Program-made: the position numbers and the translations under genes
Shown: positions 32,696 through 45,170 of the stretch, one piece after another
How positions within the stretch are numbered: the first letter of the stretch is position 1
Layout: each line of letters begins with the position of its first letter
The notes under the pieces: generated by a model
The model's input: only the letters and a program-made list of their open reading frames with translations
Database searches by the model: none
Told to the model about the DNA's origin: nothing
Source of the DNA: Megalonaias nervosa
Taxonomy: Eukaryota; Mollusca; Bivalvia; Unionida; Unionidae
DNA length: 64,000 bases
Direction: 5' to 3'
Assembly: GCA_016617855.1 (NCBI GenBank)
Contig: JAECUM010016819.1
Coordinates: 1 to 64,000 of the forward strand

Positions 32696-35600
32696 ATAAG
32701 CTTATTTCCGATTCTACTTTCAAGATTAAAAAATATATATTGATTGACATGATAGAGGATAGTATTTTGATGAATATGTGGATAGTGGATAATAATTGTT
32801 CATACCAATAATGAGATTAATAGTAATTGGATTTAATGTAGCATAGACAAGATAAATAGTGTACATCCTGAAGAACACGTATTAGCTCATATCTAAGACA
32901 CTGTATTGCAGAATCTGTAATGTAAGGGAGGTAGCTATTTGGCAATGTACATTATAAGCCTCTGCAGTTGTGGCCCCTGTAACAGCTAAACTTCTGATTA
33001 ATCTGGGCTAGGCTTACAGCGAATAAACAGCATTAGAAAACGGGTACAAATTTATCAGAAACGTTACAAAAGTTTAATTTCATGTAAATTATCTTACTCG
33101 TTCCGATTTATAATTTTAAAAAATGGAATGAATTATGTATCTCCTTATTGAAATAAAGTTTGACTGAGTTGTTGGATGTGGATGCAACCAAGTAACCATA
33201 TATTACTTTCGGGATGGACCGATTTCATCATGTATTTATGTATCATATGGTTTCCTGCTTGAGATGAGGAATCGCTCAACAACTCCATGCAAATGTGTAA
33301 CTGTGGTGAAACTACATCGTCTGATGGAATAAGATCGTACTTATTCTCCAAGATAGTTTCTACATGTCTTTCTCAGTACTGAGCTTTCCACCGCGTTCAA
33401 ATCATAATAAATCATATCTTATTAAAAACAATATATTCAAAGACGTATTCGTGATGAAGTTCTTATCCGGCATTTTGTTTTGAGAGACTGGACTGTAAAC
33501 AAAGCACCTTGCAATGGGTCACAGATTTCCTTACCGAGCAGCATTGATGCCTCATTACTCACTGTGCACTGTCACCGAAATATAAACAGAGAACCACACC
33601 AAAATGTTCAAATTCTAAAGAATAAACAATTGTCTTTAAATCATTACCAAGAATGCCTAAATCTAACTCTTTTTGTATCACCAACAAAATAAGAGAGAGG
33701 AAACAAATGCCCTACAATAGACTGTTACAACAGTCATCGGCACTGAACTGGAATGAATTAATGTGACCCGACCGATGTTTGATAGACTGTGTTAATCACA
33801 ATGATGAACAGATGTTGCAAATATTTCCTAATGACAAACTACGACATGTTCCGGATCTGTCTTCGCCTTTGTGCTTTCCTCCCCCCCCCCCAGGTCCTTA
33901 TTACCGCGCAGAACGGATTGATCGGTGACAGTGTATTCATGCTTTGTCAGCCGAGAGCAGGTTTAGACTAGCCAGTAGCGTTGTATATTATCTTAACCGA
34001 TTTAAACCAAACTGTTTGCTGCATCTCTGGGATGCTGACCGTTGACGCCCAATACCGTCCAGAGTGAATTACGTCTGACTTTATTTTATGGTGTATTTCA
34101 GAGGTAATGTAGATGGTTATAAAACAAAACTTTATATTTAGATTAGAACCTGATTACTGGAATATGTGGGATTAAATGTCAACTCACGTTCCATTAAAGC
34201 AAATATGTATATATGTACATAGTGATTACCATGGAACTGTTTGCGCGAACGAAAAAGATGAATTCGTCCTAGAAACGTTGTTGAAACGTATCACAACAGA
34301 AGCAGTTTTTCCAATAATTGCCCATGATAATATTCTGTTTCACTGCCTACTTAACAGTTCCAAACAGGACATCGTTTCACATGAAACGTATAATTTTAAA
34401 CGTATCGATTATAATTTAATTCTGAAGCTTCAGTAAATTCAAAGAGACGTAATTAGCATATTAATATGATTACAACAGTCAGAAAGTTGTAACATATTTA
34501 TAACAGAGGATATGATACTTAAGAGGCCATATATTGAATTACGCGACTGATTCACCGGGGAGATCAACAATTATCCGCATCAATGAGGTATCATCAGTGT
34601 AATGTATCGAATTTTGAAGAAGTACTGGATCCTAAAGTTGAATAAATTGTGCATTAAAAGTTTGTCATAGTCAAGCAAGAAAAGTCTTTGAAAAAGTTCA
34701 CTTTGATATTTCCCTTATTTCATCTCTGAAACATAAAAGAGCCTACGTTTAAGCTTCAGTGGAACTGACCCAGTCATCGTAACGGTATATTGGCAGAGAG
34801 TACATTAGAATTACCGACCGTATCTGTTGTAAAGGACCTTATGTCAAATGATTGATCTTCAAAGTAAGGCTAATTGCAGCATATTCTAGGCTGTCAAAAA
34901 CTGATGGAAGACATTATTATTTTGGGAAAAATTTAGGAACAGTTGCTTTCGATTGTTCAGTTAAAATTAAGGCGTACACTTTGGAAGTAATCTGAATTAA
35001 AGGTAGCTACTTGGCTCAGAATTCTTTAGTTCAATTTTGCTTGCGAGAAGTCGAATTTGAGACTCCGGGGGAAACCCTAAAGTAGAGGTTTTCCTCGTTG
35101 ACAAAGTAAAGAGGCCAGATAGATGTCTTGAAAGGAAAGGACAGGCTATAATGCTAGGACGCACGGTTTGTGTGGAAAAGAAACAGCATTAAGGGAACAG
35201 CTTTCTATATTCCTCCCCGAGAAACTCGACGAGGACAGTCCAAGAGGGAAGTCCGCAAATAGAGGGTTCAGAATAGAAGGGTCAAGAGGAAGAACCAAGC
35301 GTACACGCTAGAGTGGAATACACAAAGTCAGGAGAGAACGACGCTAGGTGATGCAAGTCAGGCGTGGACATTGCACTTTTTTCACCACTCGTTACTATGA
35401 TGAACGAATCCGTAAATTAAACACTGCTATTAAATTCCATTAATGTAAATCGGTTGGTGCAATTTTTGCTTATGTATTAATTAATTAAATTTATTTTATT
35501 TTATTGTTTAAGGGGGGGGGGTCGTATTTGTTTATTTCTTCTCAATAGTCTTGCTTAGTTCTCTGTCAGTGTTCTATCTATCTATTCACACTAGGCAATA

Positions 35601-35855
35601 ACATCGAGGGAGGTCATCCCCTAGTTAACGATCGCCAAATCAATTAAGAGGGACAACCACACCCGAAACCCCTTACAATCAGTTTGTTGTGCCGTGCTGT
35701 ATGGTTGCATATAATTTAATCTGTCGAAATACAACAGCTGGTTAATGACTGGTAGCAAACGGGACATTGTACAATTTTTGCCATCCTGTACAGATCCAAA
35801 ATTAATTATGAATATCGAATATTTCTTGCTTGGCTTCGTTTACTCCATGGGGTTC
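32696..35855. other. Gene-free stretch
   Basis: A poly-C run at about 33,880 and a poly-G run at about 35,512. ORFs of 60-86 codons without features. I see no gene. Confidence 0.5.
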
Positions 35856-35859
35856 AGGA

Positions 35860-36032
35860 TGGGCGGGCAAGTCGCCTAAGGCGCTTGCCTTTACGGATCA
35901 CTCACACATCTGACCTTTGTCTGGGAGTCGGCGGTTCTTCCCTGGTCTTTTCATGTTTTACCTCCACCAATTATACTGACCACCAGGAATAACCTATTAT
36001 GTGCGTAACATGGCGTTAAACCGCACAAAACC
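35860..36032 (+). repeat. tRNA-derived SINE sharing the central core
   Basis: The head AAGTCGCCTAAGGCGCTTGC is followed by a B-box-like GTCGGCGGTTCTTCCC, the core ACCTCCACCAATTATACTGA, and a tail with AACATGGCGTTAAACC. The core matches the SINEs at 21.0 and 63.1 kb but the head does not, so this is a second SINE family using the same core. Confidence 0.6.
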
Positions 36033-36286
36033 AAACCTCTGATTGTTTATTCTTCATACAGAGTCAAAGGGTCTGGAGCAGTGAATCTTTCAAAACGAAG
36101 GAAAAAAGTTCGAGAAGTAGCTCAGGTGAAGAAATGCATATAGTTTGCACAGTGCATCTCTAGTACTACTATGAGTATCTCTACCTTGTGGACCTTGTCT
36201 AGGCTACGACATCATAGCTAAGAGTATTTCAAAATAATATATGGGAATGTCTGTAAATCTCATGAAATTTATCTCGAAAATATTAT

Positions 36287-36287
36287 C

Positions 36288-36339
<52 letters not shown>
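36287..36339. repeat. (TATC)n microsatellite
   Basis: About 13 tandem tetranucleotides. Confidence 0.9.
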
Positions 36340-37891
36340 GTGTCTAGAAAAATTGGGATGAGCGATTTTGAAAAAAAGTGTGAACATGTAAATACAAAAG
36401 AATTATTTAAAAAATAGAAAAAATGGGGATGCCGTCGCGAATTTCGAATTGGCGACCTCTTGTTTGGCAGATGGGACACACAGAAAGAAAGACAAATGTA
36501 GGTATTTCTATAAAAGACAACTGTCAGTATTGCTTTAATCTTTTCCCACATTGCCGAGGAGTATGCAGAATATAATTCTAGATGTTTATAAAAATTGATT
36601 TGTTCTATGCAAGTCACAATGCTTGGTATGCAATTTTTAATTTTACAAGTATCTATGTTGGTTTTTTTTTATCAGAATTAAGCATGCATTAATGAACTTC
36701 AATCCTGGTGAATTTCTAATTCCAAATAGTATGGCATCTTCTGTTAAATCTAACTCAATATGACAATTGTTTCTATGAACTGACTTAACATTTATCAATA
36801 CCGTTTTCACATCGAAAACATAAATGAAACAAAATCTCTTAGCTTCATTACAAAAAAGTGCATAGTGATGATTCAGAGACTTTCAGTTTAAACAATCTTC
36901 TATTCGTATAGACAATTATGTGGGGAACATTGTATTGAAAACCACGAAGTACTGTATCATCAATAATATGTGAAAAGGGAACAAGAAGTATTGATCCCCA
37001 AACTTCGTGCAATTCTGTTTTAAAATTCAGTTCTTTTAGTTTTTATTTAAAATGGAAGTATTTCCCCCACCCCCATTTATAATGCACAAAATGATTTCCT
37101 GAGTTTGTTTTAGAAGTTTTAGTAGTCCTTCTCACGTGAGCTTCTTCTGTGCAGTTTGGCAACTTACCAAAACTCACGTGAGGTACTGGTTTACCAGCAA
37201 TGTCTCATCTGCATGCTATTCTCACGTGGGTCTTATCAGTTTCTTTTGAGCCACATACAAGTATGTCGATTATTCTCTACAGAACGTCAGGAATTCCTCA
37301 TTCCAACTGGGATAAAGATTTGTGCTTAAGACTGGGGTTCAGGTCATTTTCTAAGAAACTCTTTCTTGTACAGCGACATAAGTCTTCATGTAAATCGTTA
37401 AAGAGGAGTATTACACCATTTAGGCTAAACTAGGTCGCTGTGACGTAATTTTTACACTCTAGGGACCTGCATTAAATCTTATAAGTTTAGCTCTTTCGCT
37501 GAGTCATTATTACCTGCAGAATCATTTATCTGGAATGTAATTACATCATGAGGATGATTATGCAGTGACCTGCGACATTGTCTTTCACTCATGTAGGAAC
37601 TAAATTAGATTACGTAATGCGAGAATGAAGTTAATTAATGCATGAGAGTTTCATGTTGCTTTGTTTACCGGGCATTACAGTGTCTTGTTTATACTCCATT
37701 TACCAAATTTCTGGAGACTTTGTGCATGGAATCGTCAATGTATGTACAGTTCTTTACAGTTTTGCAATGATATGATTTCATTTGATGATAACACGTTGCA
37801 TACACGATTTCCCATTGGTCTTGCTGTGCAGTTAACTTATAGACTACACATGCAATAGTTTCCAAGTTGATCGCACAAGAACGCAAGTAGA

Positions 37892-37892
<1 letters not shown>

Positions 37893-37976
<84 letters not shown>
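37893..37976. repeat. (AT)n microsatellite
   Basis: Pure AT run; the Tyr/Ile ORF across it is an artefact. Confidence 0.9.
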
Positions 37977-37980
<4 letters not shown>

Positions 37981-38404
37981 CACACACACACACATTTGCG
38001 AGAAACACACATGACACCTTTCACCCCAGAATACAAATCAACAAGAACTTCAAATTGAACTCTTAATATAACATAAATAAGATAACAAATCACAAGCAAA
38101 GAACAATCCAATATCTGGAGTCCATTTGAAAACACTACCTCGTCTGTTTCTTTATATAACTATTATAAACACATTGTTGAATGATCCGCCAAGTCCAGCA
38201 GGAATCGCAACAGAATTTTCACTCTGTACAGCAAACTTTTCCCTGATTTGAAAAGGTATTTAGTGAACATTTACATGTTGAAAGCTTTTGGAATTGAAAT
38301 ATTTGACATTTCTTTAATCGTTGAACCACATGGTCATTTACACATCCTTAATGGTTTTTTTGTCCCCCAGATTTTAAAAGTGGGGTACATAGTATCTGCA
38401 TTTT

Positions 38405-38432
38405 CATCCATCCATCCATCCATCCATCCATC

Positions 38433-38480
<48 letters not shown>
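38405..38480. repeat. (ATCC)n followed by (AAT)n
   Basis: Two adjacent microsatellites. Confidence 0.9.
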
Positions 38481-41400
38481 TTATTTTAACGAGGGTAGCT
38501 TATTTGGACCATACATGTTTGCAGTCTTCATTAAACCCATCAGCTATTTGCATCAATCTACGTATGGGTATCCCACTACTGAAAAATGCAGAAAAAAACC
38601 CCCAAAGACCAAACTATGTAACAAAGTAATAAATAAGTGCTATGTTATTCCATTACTCTGAACATATCAATTTGACCATCAACAGCTTTTCATTCCATGA
38701 TACAACGTTAAAACCATTCGAAACAACGGCTATTCAGATCCAATACTGTGTCGTCGATCATATTGGGGGTGGGGTGGGGTGCTGTCTTCAAGATTAAGGT
38801 CATGACGCATTATGCTACATTTTCCATAGCACTTTGCCTTCCACTCAAAGCTTCATATCTGCATTGCTAGAACTTGATGCACTATATAGCGATTATTGAT
38901 CAGAGGTGCCATGTACACGCCAATAACCTTCTGCTGTAAAATCGTAAAGCCATTTGAAATAGCTGATGAATCTATATACTGATATACCAATACTAGGTGT
39001 TGCACATCGGATTGTGGGGCACTATTCTCCAGAGCATGGTAATGATTTATTATTTCTCATTTTTCCAACACAGTTTCCTTCTTTTCAATGATGTATAAGA
39101 TATTTGCGATTCTCGGATGAAACCTGGTAGACTTGTACATCGTTACTAGCAGTTAAAATGTATGCTTTGTGTGTGTGTGGGTGGGTGGGTGGGGGGGTAT
39201 CTTCAAGGTCAAGGGCTCACTATTTTATATTTTGCATCAGTTTCCCTTCTGCACTTTAGTTTTAAAACTATTTGAGATCGGAGAAATCAACTTGGTATAA
39301 ATCTTTAGCAGGTGTGTTGTGTACCCTTAGTGGAATTGCGTTTAGGTTCTATGTCATGATGTTGCATATACTGCATTCTTTACTGACCTGGCTATAAGGT
39401 CAAGTGTGCTTGTGCCATTGTCCTTCATCAAAAGCGAGTATTTCATTTCCCTTTCAGAAAATATCACTTATATTCATCATTTATAAAGAGCTAATAAGTG
39501 ACTTTTAACTTTACTTATAGGTCACTTATAAGTGAGATTTTGATAAATGAATGAGATTTTATGTACTAATTAGACATTTTCCCTTATAAATAAAGTATAA
39601 TTGACTTACAAGAGAAATGGAAGTCATCCACGTAATACATTCAGATGTGTGATAAGAGTGAATTGCAGCTAAACTTAATCCATTTGTAATTGAAAAACTT
39701 CAATTCATTATTTGATGGATGTTATCAGTATGATCGCTCTCAGTGCCTGTATCAGATTCTAGCTCTTAGTGGTGACAGCTGGCCAGAACATTAATCCCAG
39801 CATTCTGGATATTTGATACCAGAGACTGTCAACAGGTTCGGTTCTGTTCTTTATCCTCCCATAGCTAACTGGGACTGGACCAGTTCATGCCGTTGGATAA
39901 CGCACAGATGTTAAATTAATTAAAATCTCTTATCTCTAACCCTTACTAAAACTAGAGCAGCGTGGGAAAGGAGGCAGATATGTAGCTGAGATTGATACTA
40001 TAAGTAACACTGGTTTGGTTTCTGGGAAGATTTTAGCTTTAATTTTCATAAAGTTGTAGGATCCTTACATGGTGTTGTTGTGTCCTTTAAACCCGAATGT
40101 AACAATGGAATTTATACATGTACTTTGCTACCTATAAGTTCTGACTCTGTAAAATAAATCTCGTACATTTCCTTTTAAACTATAATTTGTGAAATGTGTT
40201 ACGAATATGTAATTAAATTGCTTGTGTGTTAGTTTTAAATTCTTTTTTTTTTTTTTTTGTTTCATTACATTTTATTGTAATGATTATTTGGATCTGATAT
40301 TTTTCCTCGTAAATTCAGTCTTTTGTTTTGACGCAAAGGTATGACTTAAGCACTATTTTTGGCTCACCTTGGTTCATAGTTTTTGTAAACATCGAGGGAA
40401 AACGATTGTCTATTACCAAGGTCATGTTCAGCCCACGTGTTAGCTCTGTTGTATACAGTTTTATTTTTAAATTCATTTCCAGCGTGAAAATTTGATTTTT
40501 AGATAGGGCTAATCTTGCCTACGTGATAATTTCTTTTTTTTTTCACTGCGCTGTTTAAATTAGTGGTCACGTAACCTGTCACATGAGCCACCATGTGATC
40601 TAAAATCGAGGCTTAAAACAGCCATTTTGGTAGTAGATTTATTCAGTCGTATTATAAACCTTGAGGGCTCAAGAGGTTTTTATTGTTATTGTTGCCAGTT
40701 TGTTCTGAAGTTCGTCTCTATTTTGGGATTTAATAATTCATATTCTCTAGAAAACAAAACGAGTGCTTTTCTTTGTGAAAATTCTAGGACAAAGACGTTT
40801 AGTGGAAATTTTTTCTGGAATTCTAAACAGAACATTATAAATTGTGTTTCAACGAGGAATTGTTGTCATTAGTACAACGACCTCATCTGACGTCATCGCC
40901 TTCCATATTGGAATTTCATCGAGGTTCGAATCTGGATTCAATTAGAACTGTTTAGTGATAGGACTTATATTTTTCAATTTTAGGATTAATTTTTGGATTA
41001 TATTCACAAACCGTAAGTCCTATTTCCTATTTTTATATTGTTTTTCTAGGGAAATAAATTATTTTGTTAAAATTTACAAAGCTTGTTGGCTTCACTCTTT
41101 TCTTTTGTTACTTTTGTACGAGCCTACACGTAACAAATGATTCTAACACATTAACATGCTGCTTTGAATCACAAGTTTAGAAACAGTTTGCTCAATATCA
41201 AATGTATTGCATAAATTAAAAACAGAGATGACCATTCAAAACAAATTCCTAAGCAATAAGTACAATTTTTTTTTTTCAAACTTATTTGTCAAGTTCAATC
41301 CATCATCAAGTAGGCCCATACAACAGAATATAAATGTTGGTTTCAACTCGTGGGCGGCAATGAAGTTTTCCTTCGGTGGCAGGGTACAGTTTCGTAAATT

Positions 41401-41890
41401 GGCCCCTGGCAAATTCCTTAACTTAAGGCTATGGTGTGACTTTTTCAGCTATTATTTTTTACTAATTAAAGATATGAATATATTTGTGAACTAGGTGTTT
41501 CGGGCTTGTGCTGTTCTGAAATTGATGTCAGGAATGTACACCTTGCATAGTTACTCTGCAGTATGTTGATAGCGAAATACCAATAGGAAGAAGAACTAGC
41601 CTCCCATATCAGTAAACACATGGGTTTGGGGGAAGTAGAATATCTCAAAAATGGCTTGGATGACAACTGTTTTCAAGTGCATCTGCCTGTTTAGTACACA
41701 CTGTTTTGAAGAAATGTCATCTAGGAAAATAGCATGTGTTTGCATTGAGAGCATCACATGGTGTCAAAATGACCTTCGGATATGAAAATTGCAGGTATAA
41801 ATTTGGGGTTGAGGTGCATAAACTTCTTCTGCTATGAACTGCCACTGACTTCTCTGGTCAAGGGGATAATATTCTTATGGTTTTTTTTAA

Positions 41891-42013
<123 letters not shown>

Positions 42014-42324
42014 AACCGAACTCACTTGTATTTGATTTTTTATGATTTTTTTTTTATACTAGGTCGATGATTGCGGCATTAAATTTGTACCTAAAAACTG
42101 GCCCCTGGCCCCTTAGACTAGATGTCCATTCCACTTAAGCTGGTAATGGCGCTTGTATTAAAATCTACCTTGGGCTAAAAACCGACCATGATGTCACTGT
42201 GCCCGGCTGCTGCCATATTGTTTTCGGACAAAGCACCGAGAGACACTTAGTAACACGTAGTAATTCACGACATATAGGCAAAAATAAAGTTGTTTTCATT
42301 TGCACTTCCCTCACTCTGTAATGT

Positions 42325-42490
42325 AGCAGCAGAGAGGGTGAACCCTACAACTTTGTAGAGACCTTATTTTTGAAAATTAAGGGTTCCCTGAAAAAAAAAC
42401 ATTTTTGTCTTAATAATGAAAACTTCTTTAATTGACCAGATTTTTTAACAATCTGGTCACGTGCGTATGTCATTCACCCTCTCTGCTGCT
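42325..42490. promoter_or_regulatory. Terminal module with head-to-head motifs and a hairpin
   Basis: The motif AGCAGCAGAGAGGGTGAACC (42,325-42,344) is mirrored by ATTCACCCTCTCTGCTGCT (42,472-42,490). Between them GACCAGATT and AATCTGGTC (about 42,434-42,459) form a 9-bp stem. Such a module could serve integrase binding, replication start or as a self-pairing terminus. The gene start lies 35 bp further in, so promoter function is also possible. Confidence 0.6.
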
Positions 42491-42524
42491 ATAAATTAAA
42501 CAGCCATTATAGATATTATCAATA

Positions 42525-43889
42525 ATGAGTATTGGAGAACCACACTCAGCTAAATTAGCTCGAGAGCGACTAAAGGCAATTAAAAAATATCTACCCGTTC
42601 GTGATTCTGTTAAGCAACAACTACAATCGCGTCAGGAATCTCAAGTTGAATTTGAAGAGGATACAAAACAATTATTTAAACCTATCACTAAGACCACTAA
42701 AGGTATTCAACCTGTGTTAGAGAAAACCGCTGAAGTAACTGGAAAAATAGCAGAAGGAACCGAAAAAATAGCAAGAAGAACAAAAAAGACAAAAAATTTT
42801 TTACGTGAACTTCCAGCCGAAATAGCTGCTGCGATGCCAGTTCCGGAAATTCTTGAAGGTATTGAACAAGTTCGTGGTGAAATAGGTGATATAAAGGGTC
42901 GTATACAAGAACCAGAAGAACAAGAAGAACAAGAAGCGAGGGAGAGAGTTGCGTTGAGTGACAAATTTACCGAAGATGCTATTGATATTATTAAAAACGT
43001 TAAAAGTCCAATGTATTTAGCTATAATTGCTGAGAATAATTATATTGATCGAAAACAATTTTTAAAACCTGAATATGTTGATAAATATATAGATCGTGAT
43101 ACTTGGTACAAATGGATATTTCGTATACACTATGACATTAATCAGGCTAGAAAAAGTGATTTAAGATATGTTGATTATATGAATGCAATAGATGAATATA
43201 TTAACTTCATGCGATTACAACCAGAACAACAACAACAATTAATTGAAAAACAGCAATATCAACAACAGCAATATCAATATCAACAACAACAATATCAACA
43301 ACAACAAAAAGCACCACCACAACGAGAACTACAACAAACACAACAACGAGCACAACAACTACAACAAGAGCTACAACAACGAGAAATACAAGAAGGAATG
43401 AAAAAATACAATAAAATGAAACAACGACAACAAGAAAAAAGACAACAACGACAACAAGAAGAAAGACAACAACGAGAACAAGAACTACAACAATGAGAAC
43501 GAGAAATACAAGAAAAAAGATTAAAACGAGAACAACAAGAAAGACAACAACGAGAACAAGAAGAAATGAAAGAATACAATAGATTAAAACGAGAAATACA
43601 AAAAAAAATATTAAAACGAGAACAAGAAGAAGGACAAGAAGATCAAGACGCTCCTGGCGCAACTGGAAGTGGTTTAGGAAGTGGTTTTATTACTTGTCCC
43701 AATAACGTTCTTGTTGATGTTGATCGACTAGAAATTCTCATCGGAGGAAAACGAGCTGGTAATAATTCCCCAGAAATCATTAATGAAGCAGCTGATATTT
43801 GCAAACGATTATTTAGTGGTGGCATCATGGATATTAATGTATATCGGTTTCTCATTAATGAAATCAGTGACAATCATTATAGTGATTAA
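42525..43889 (+). pseudogene. Terminal-repeat gene, left copy: Gln-rich coiled-coil protein with one TGA
   Basis: The frame is 455 codons with a single TGA at 43,494-43,496. Residues 1-45 (MSIGEPHSAKLARERLKAIK ...) are nearly identical to the right-end copy. Then comes a variable helical middle and a long Gln/Arg/Glu-rich coiled-coil region (QQYQQQQ-type). The last 75 residues are again conserved (ITCPNNVLVDVDRLEILIGG, then RAGNNSPEIINEAADICKRL). The TGA sits where the repeat pattern predicts CGA, as expected from CpG decay. No known domain; a structural or terminal-protein role is a guess from position. Confidence 0.8.
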
Positions 43890-43933
43890 GTATGTAATTA
43901 GTGATAAAATCACTTAATAATAAAATGATCATA

Positions 43934-43953
43934 GGTTCACCCTCTCTGCTGCT
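43934..43953 (+). repeat. Internal copy of the terminal motif
   Basis: GGTTCACCCTCTCTGCTGCT, identical to the right terminus and in the same orientation, placed exactly where the left inverted repeat ends, between two convergent genes. Confidence 0.9.
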
Positions 43954-43960
43954 ATGATTT

Positions 43961-44638
43961 TTATCCAAAAATTATATCAAGTCCGTTGCGATATCTTGAC
44001 CTAGGATCATGTAAATTTATCGTTACAAAACCAAATGGAGCAGCTTGTGCTTTTGAAAAGAAATTTTTAAATTTATTCATGTCCATGTCGCCTGAACACC
44101 AAGTATAATAAATATTTTGTAGTGTATGATTATCTACGCCATTAAACACAACCAAAATATTGCAGTTGTCTCTGATTACTTTTGGAATTTGTGTATATCT
44201 CTGTGCAACATAAATCACGTCTGTGTTTTTATGTCTACCTCGTGAAAATATTCTAGCTGGATTTGATTGTTTGTCCAGCATAACATCATCGTACACCACT
44301 AAATTATTAATGAATCCATGAGGGCCAGTGGCCCTGAGATCATCTACGGATGGCGCTTCATCAATATCACTAATAAAGTCTATGACATTGTCTTCGTGCA
44401 ACGATTTTGCGTTTTCATTAAAATCCTTAAGTACTTCATAACATCGCTGATCATCTACAGATGGCGCTACTAAATATAATTTATCCCACTTCAGCCATCG
44501 CATTATCAGATTAAGCAATAATTGCGTCTTTCCACTTCCGGACGGACCTATTATAATCATTCTGATAGAATTCGGAAGCGCTGGATGGTGTTTTACTGGT
44601 TCTTGTTTTCGTGTCGCAGAAAAGTCAATTATATCCAT
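43961..44638 (-). CDS. DNA-packaging ATPase (FtsK/HerA, A32-like)
   Basis: An intact 225-residue protein. Walker A is IIIGPSGSGKTQLLLNLIMR (residues about 28-47) and Walker B is NLVVYDDVMLD (about 112-122). A sensor region NTDVIYVAQRYTQIPKVIRD follows. This is the viral packaging motor that loads the genome into the capsid, one of the hallmark genes of Polintons and related viruses. Length is usual for the family. It starts 12 bp from the ATG of the divergent PLA2 gene, so the two must share a promoter region. The stop falls close to the internal terminal motif. Confidence 0.93.
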   Translation of the reverse strand: MDIIDFSATRKQEPVKHHPALPNSIRMIIIGPSGSGKTQLLLNLIMRWLKWDKLYLVAPSVDDQRCYEVLKDFNENAKSLHEDNVIDFISDIDEAPSVDDLRATGPHGFINNLVVYDDVMLDKQSNPARIFSRGRHKNTDVIYVAQRYTQIPKVIRDNCNILVVFNGVDNHTLQNIYYTWCSGDMDMNKFKNFFSKAQAAPFGFVTINLHDPRSRYRNGLDIIFG

Positions 44639-44650
44639 ATAATAAATAAT

Positions 44651-45154
44651 ATGAGTCTATATTGTGTTCGATGCAGAGCACCTACCGATACTACTGAATT
44701 AACGACAATAACAACAAGAAATAAAAGACGTGCACTTACAGGCAAGTGTGTGAAATGTGGCACCAAGAAATATAAATTTATTGCAACAAAGACAGGTGGG
44801 GGTGATATCGCTGCTTCGTTAGGAAAATTACCAGGAACTCCATGGGCTAAATTTCCCGGTGAGAAACATTTACCCGGATATAATTATTGTGGTCCTGGAA
44901 CTCGTCTCGATATCAGACTCGATGATCAAGATCAACCAAGACCCGGAGAGTATCCAGTAAATAAGATCGATCAAGCGTGTCACGTTCACGATGTCGCGTA
45001 TAAAAGTAAAGATTTGCAACACCGACATCTCGCGGATGTAAAATTGATTCACGCATTAAATTCTATACCTAATAAATCTCTCAGAGAAAAATTAGCTAGT
45101 TTTCTAGTAAAAACTGCTATGAAAGGTAAACTGGTGCTAGGGGCTGGCAATTAA
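44651..45154 (+). CDS. Phospholipase A2 with N-terminal zinc ribbon
   Basis: The frame is open further upstream, but the ATG at 44,651 is chosen because it avoids overlap with the divergent ATPase and starts directly with a zinc ribbon: YCVRCRAPT ... KCVKCGTKK (CxxC ... CxxC), like DUF5679. After a linker comes the PLA2 core: Ca-binding loop YNYCGPGT, then the catalytic helix QACHVHDVAYK with the His-Asp pair and conserved Tyr. A similar secreted-type PLA2 unit occurs in parvovirus VP1 and in some adintoviruses, where it helps breach endosomal membranes. The C-terminus is hydrophobic/basic. The frame is intact at 167 residues. Confidence 0.88.
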   Translation: MSLYCVRCRAPTDTTELTTITTRNKRRALTGKCVKCGTKKYKFIATKTGGGDIAASLGKLPGTPWAKFPGEKHLPGYNYCGPGTRLDIRLDDQDQPRPGEYPVNKIDQACHVHDVAYKSKDLQHRHLADVKLIHALNSIPNKSLREKLASFLVKTAMKGKLVLGAGN

Positions 45155-45170
45155 TTATATAACTATCATA

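Larger units (their letters stand above)
42325..43930 (+). repeat. Left terminal inverted repeat, including a whole gene
   Basis: The first 200 bp, the gene's N-terminal region and C-terminal region, and 38 bp of 3' sequence (to GATC at 43,930) match the right end in inverted orientation. The middle of the gene has diverged. A copy of the terminal motif follows at once (43,934-43,953). Confidence 0.85.

Noticed and set aside
43207..43662. Minus ORFs of 151 and 94 codons rich in Val/Leu or Cys/Ser
   Set aside because: Antisense of the Gln-rich coiled-coil gene; (CAA)n read backwards gives such strings.
44522..44650. Upstream extension of the PLA2 frame
   Set aside because: It would overlap the ATPase N-terminus antisense; the ATG at 44,651 begins the zinc ribbon directly.
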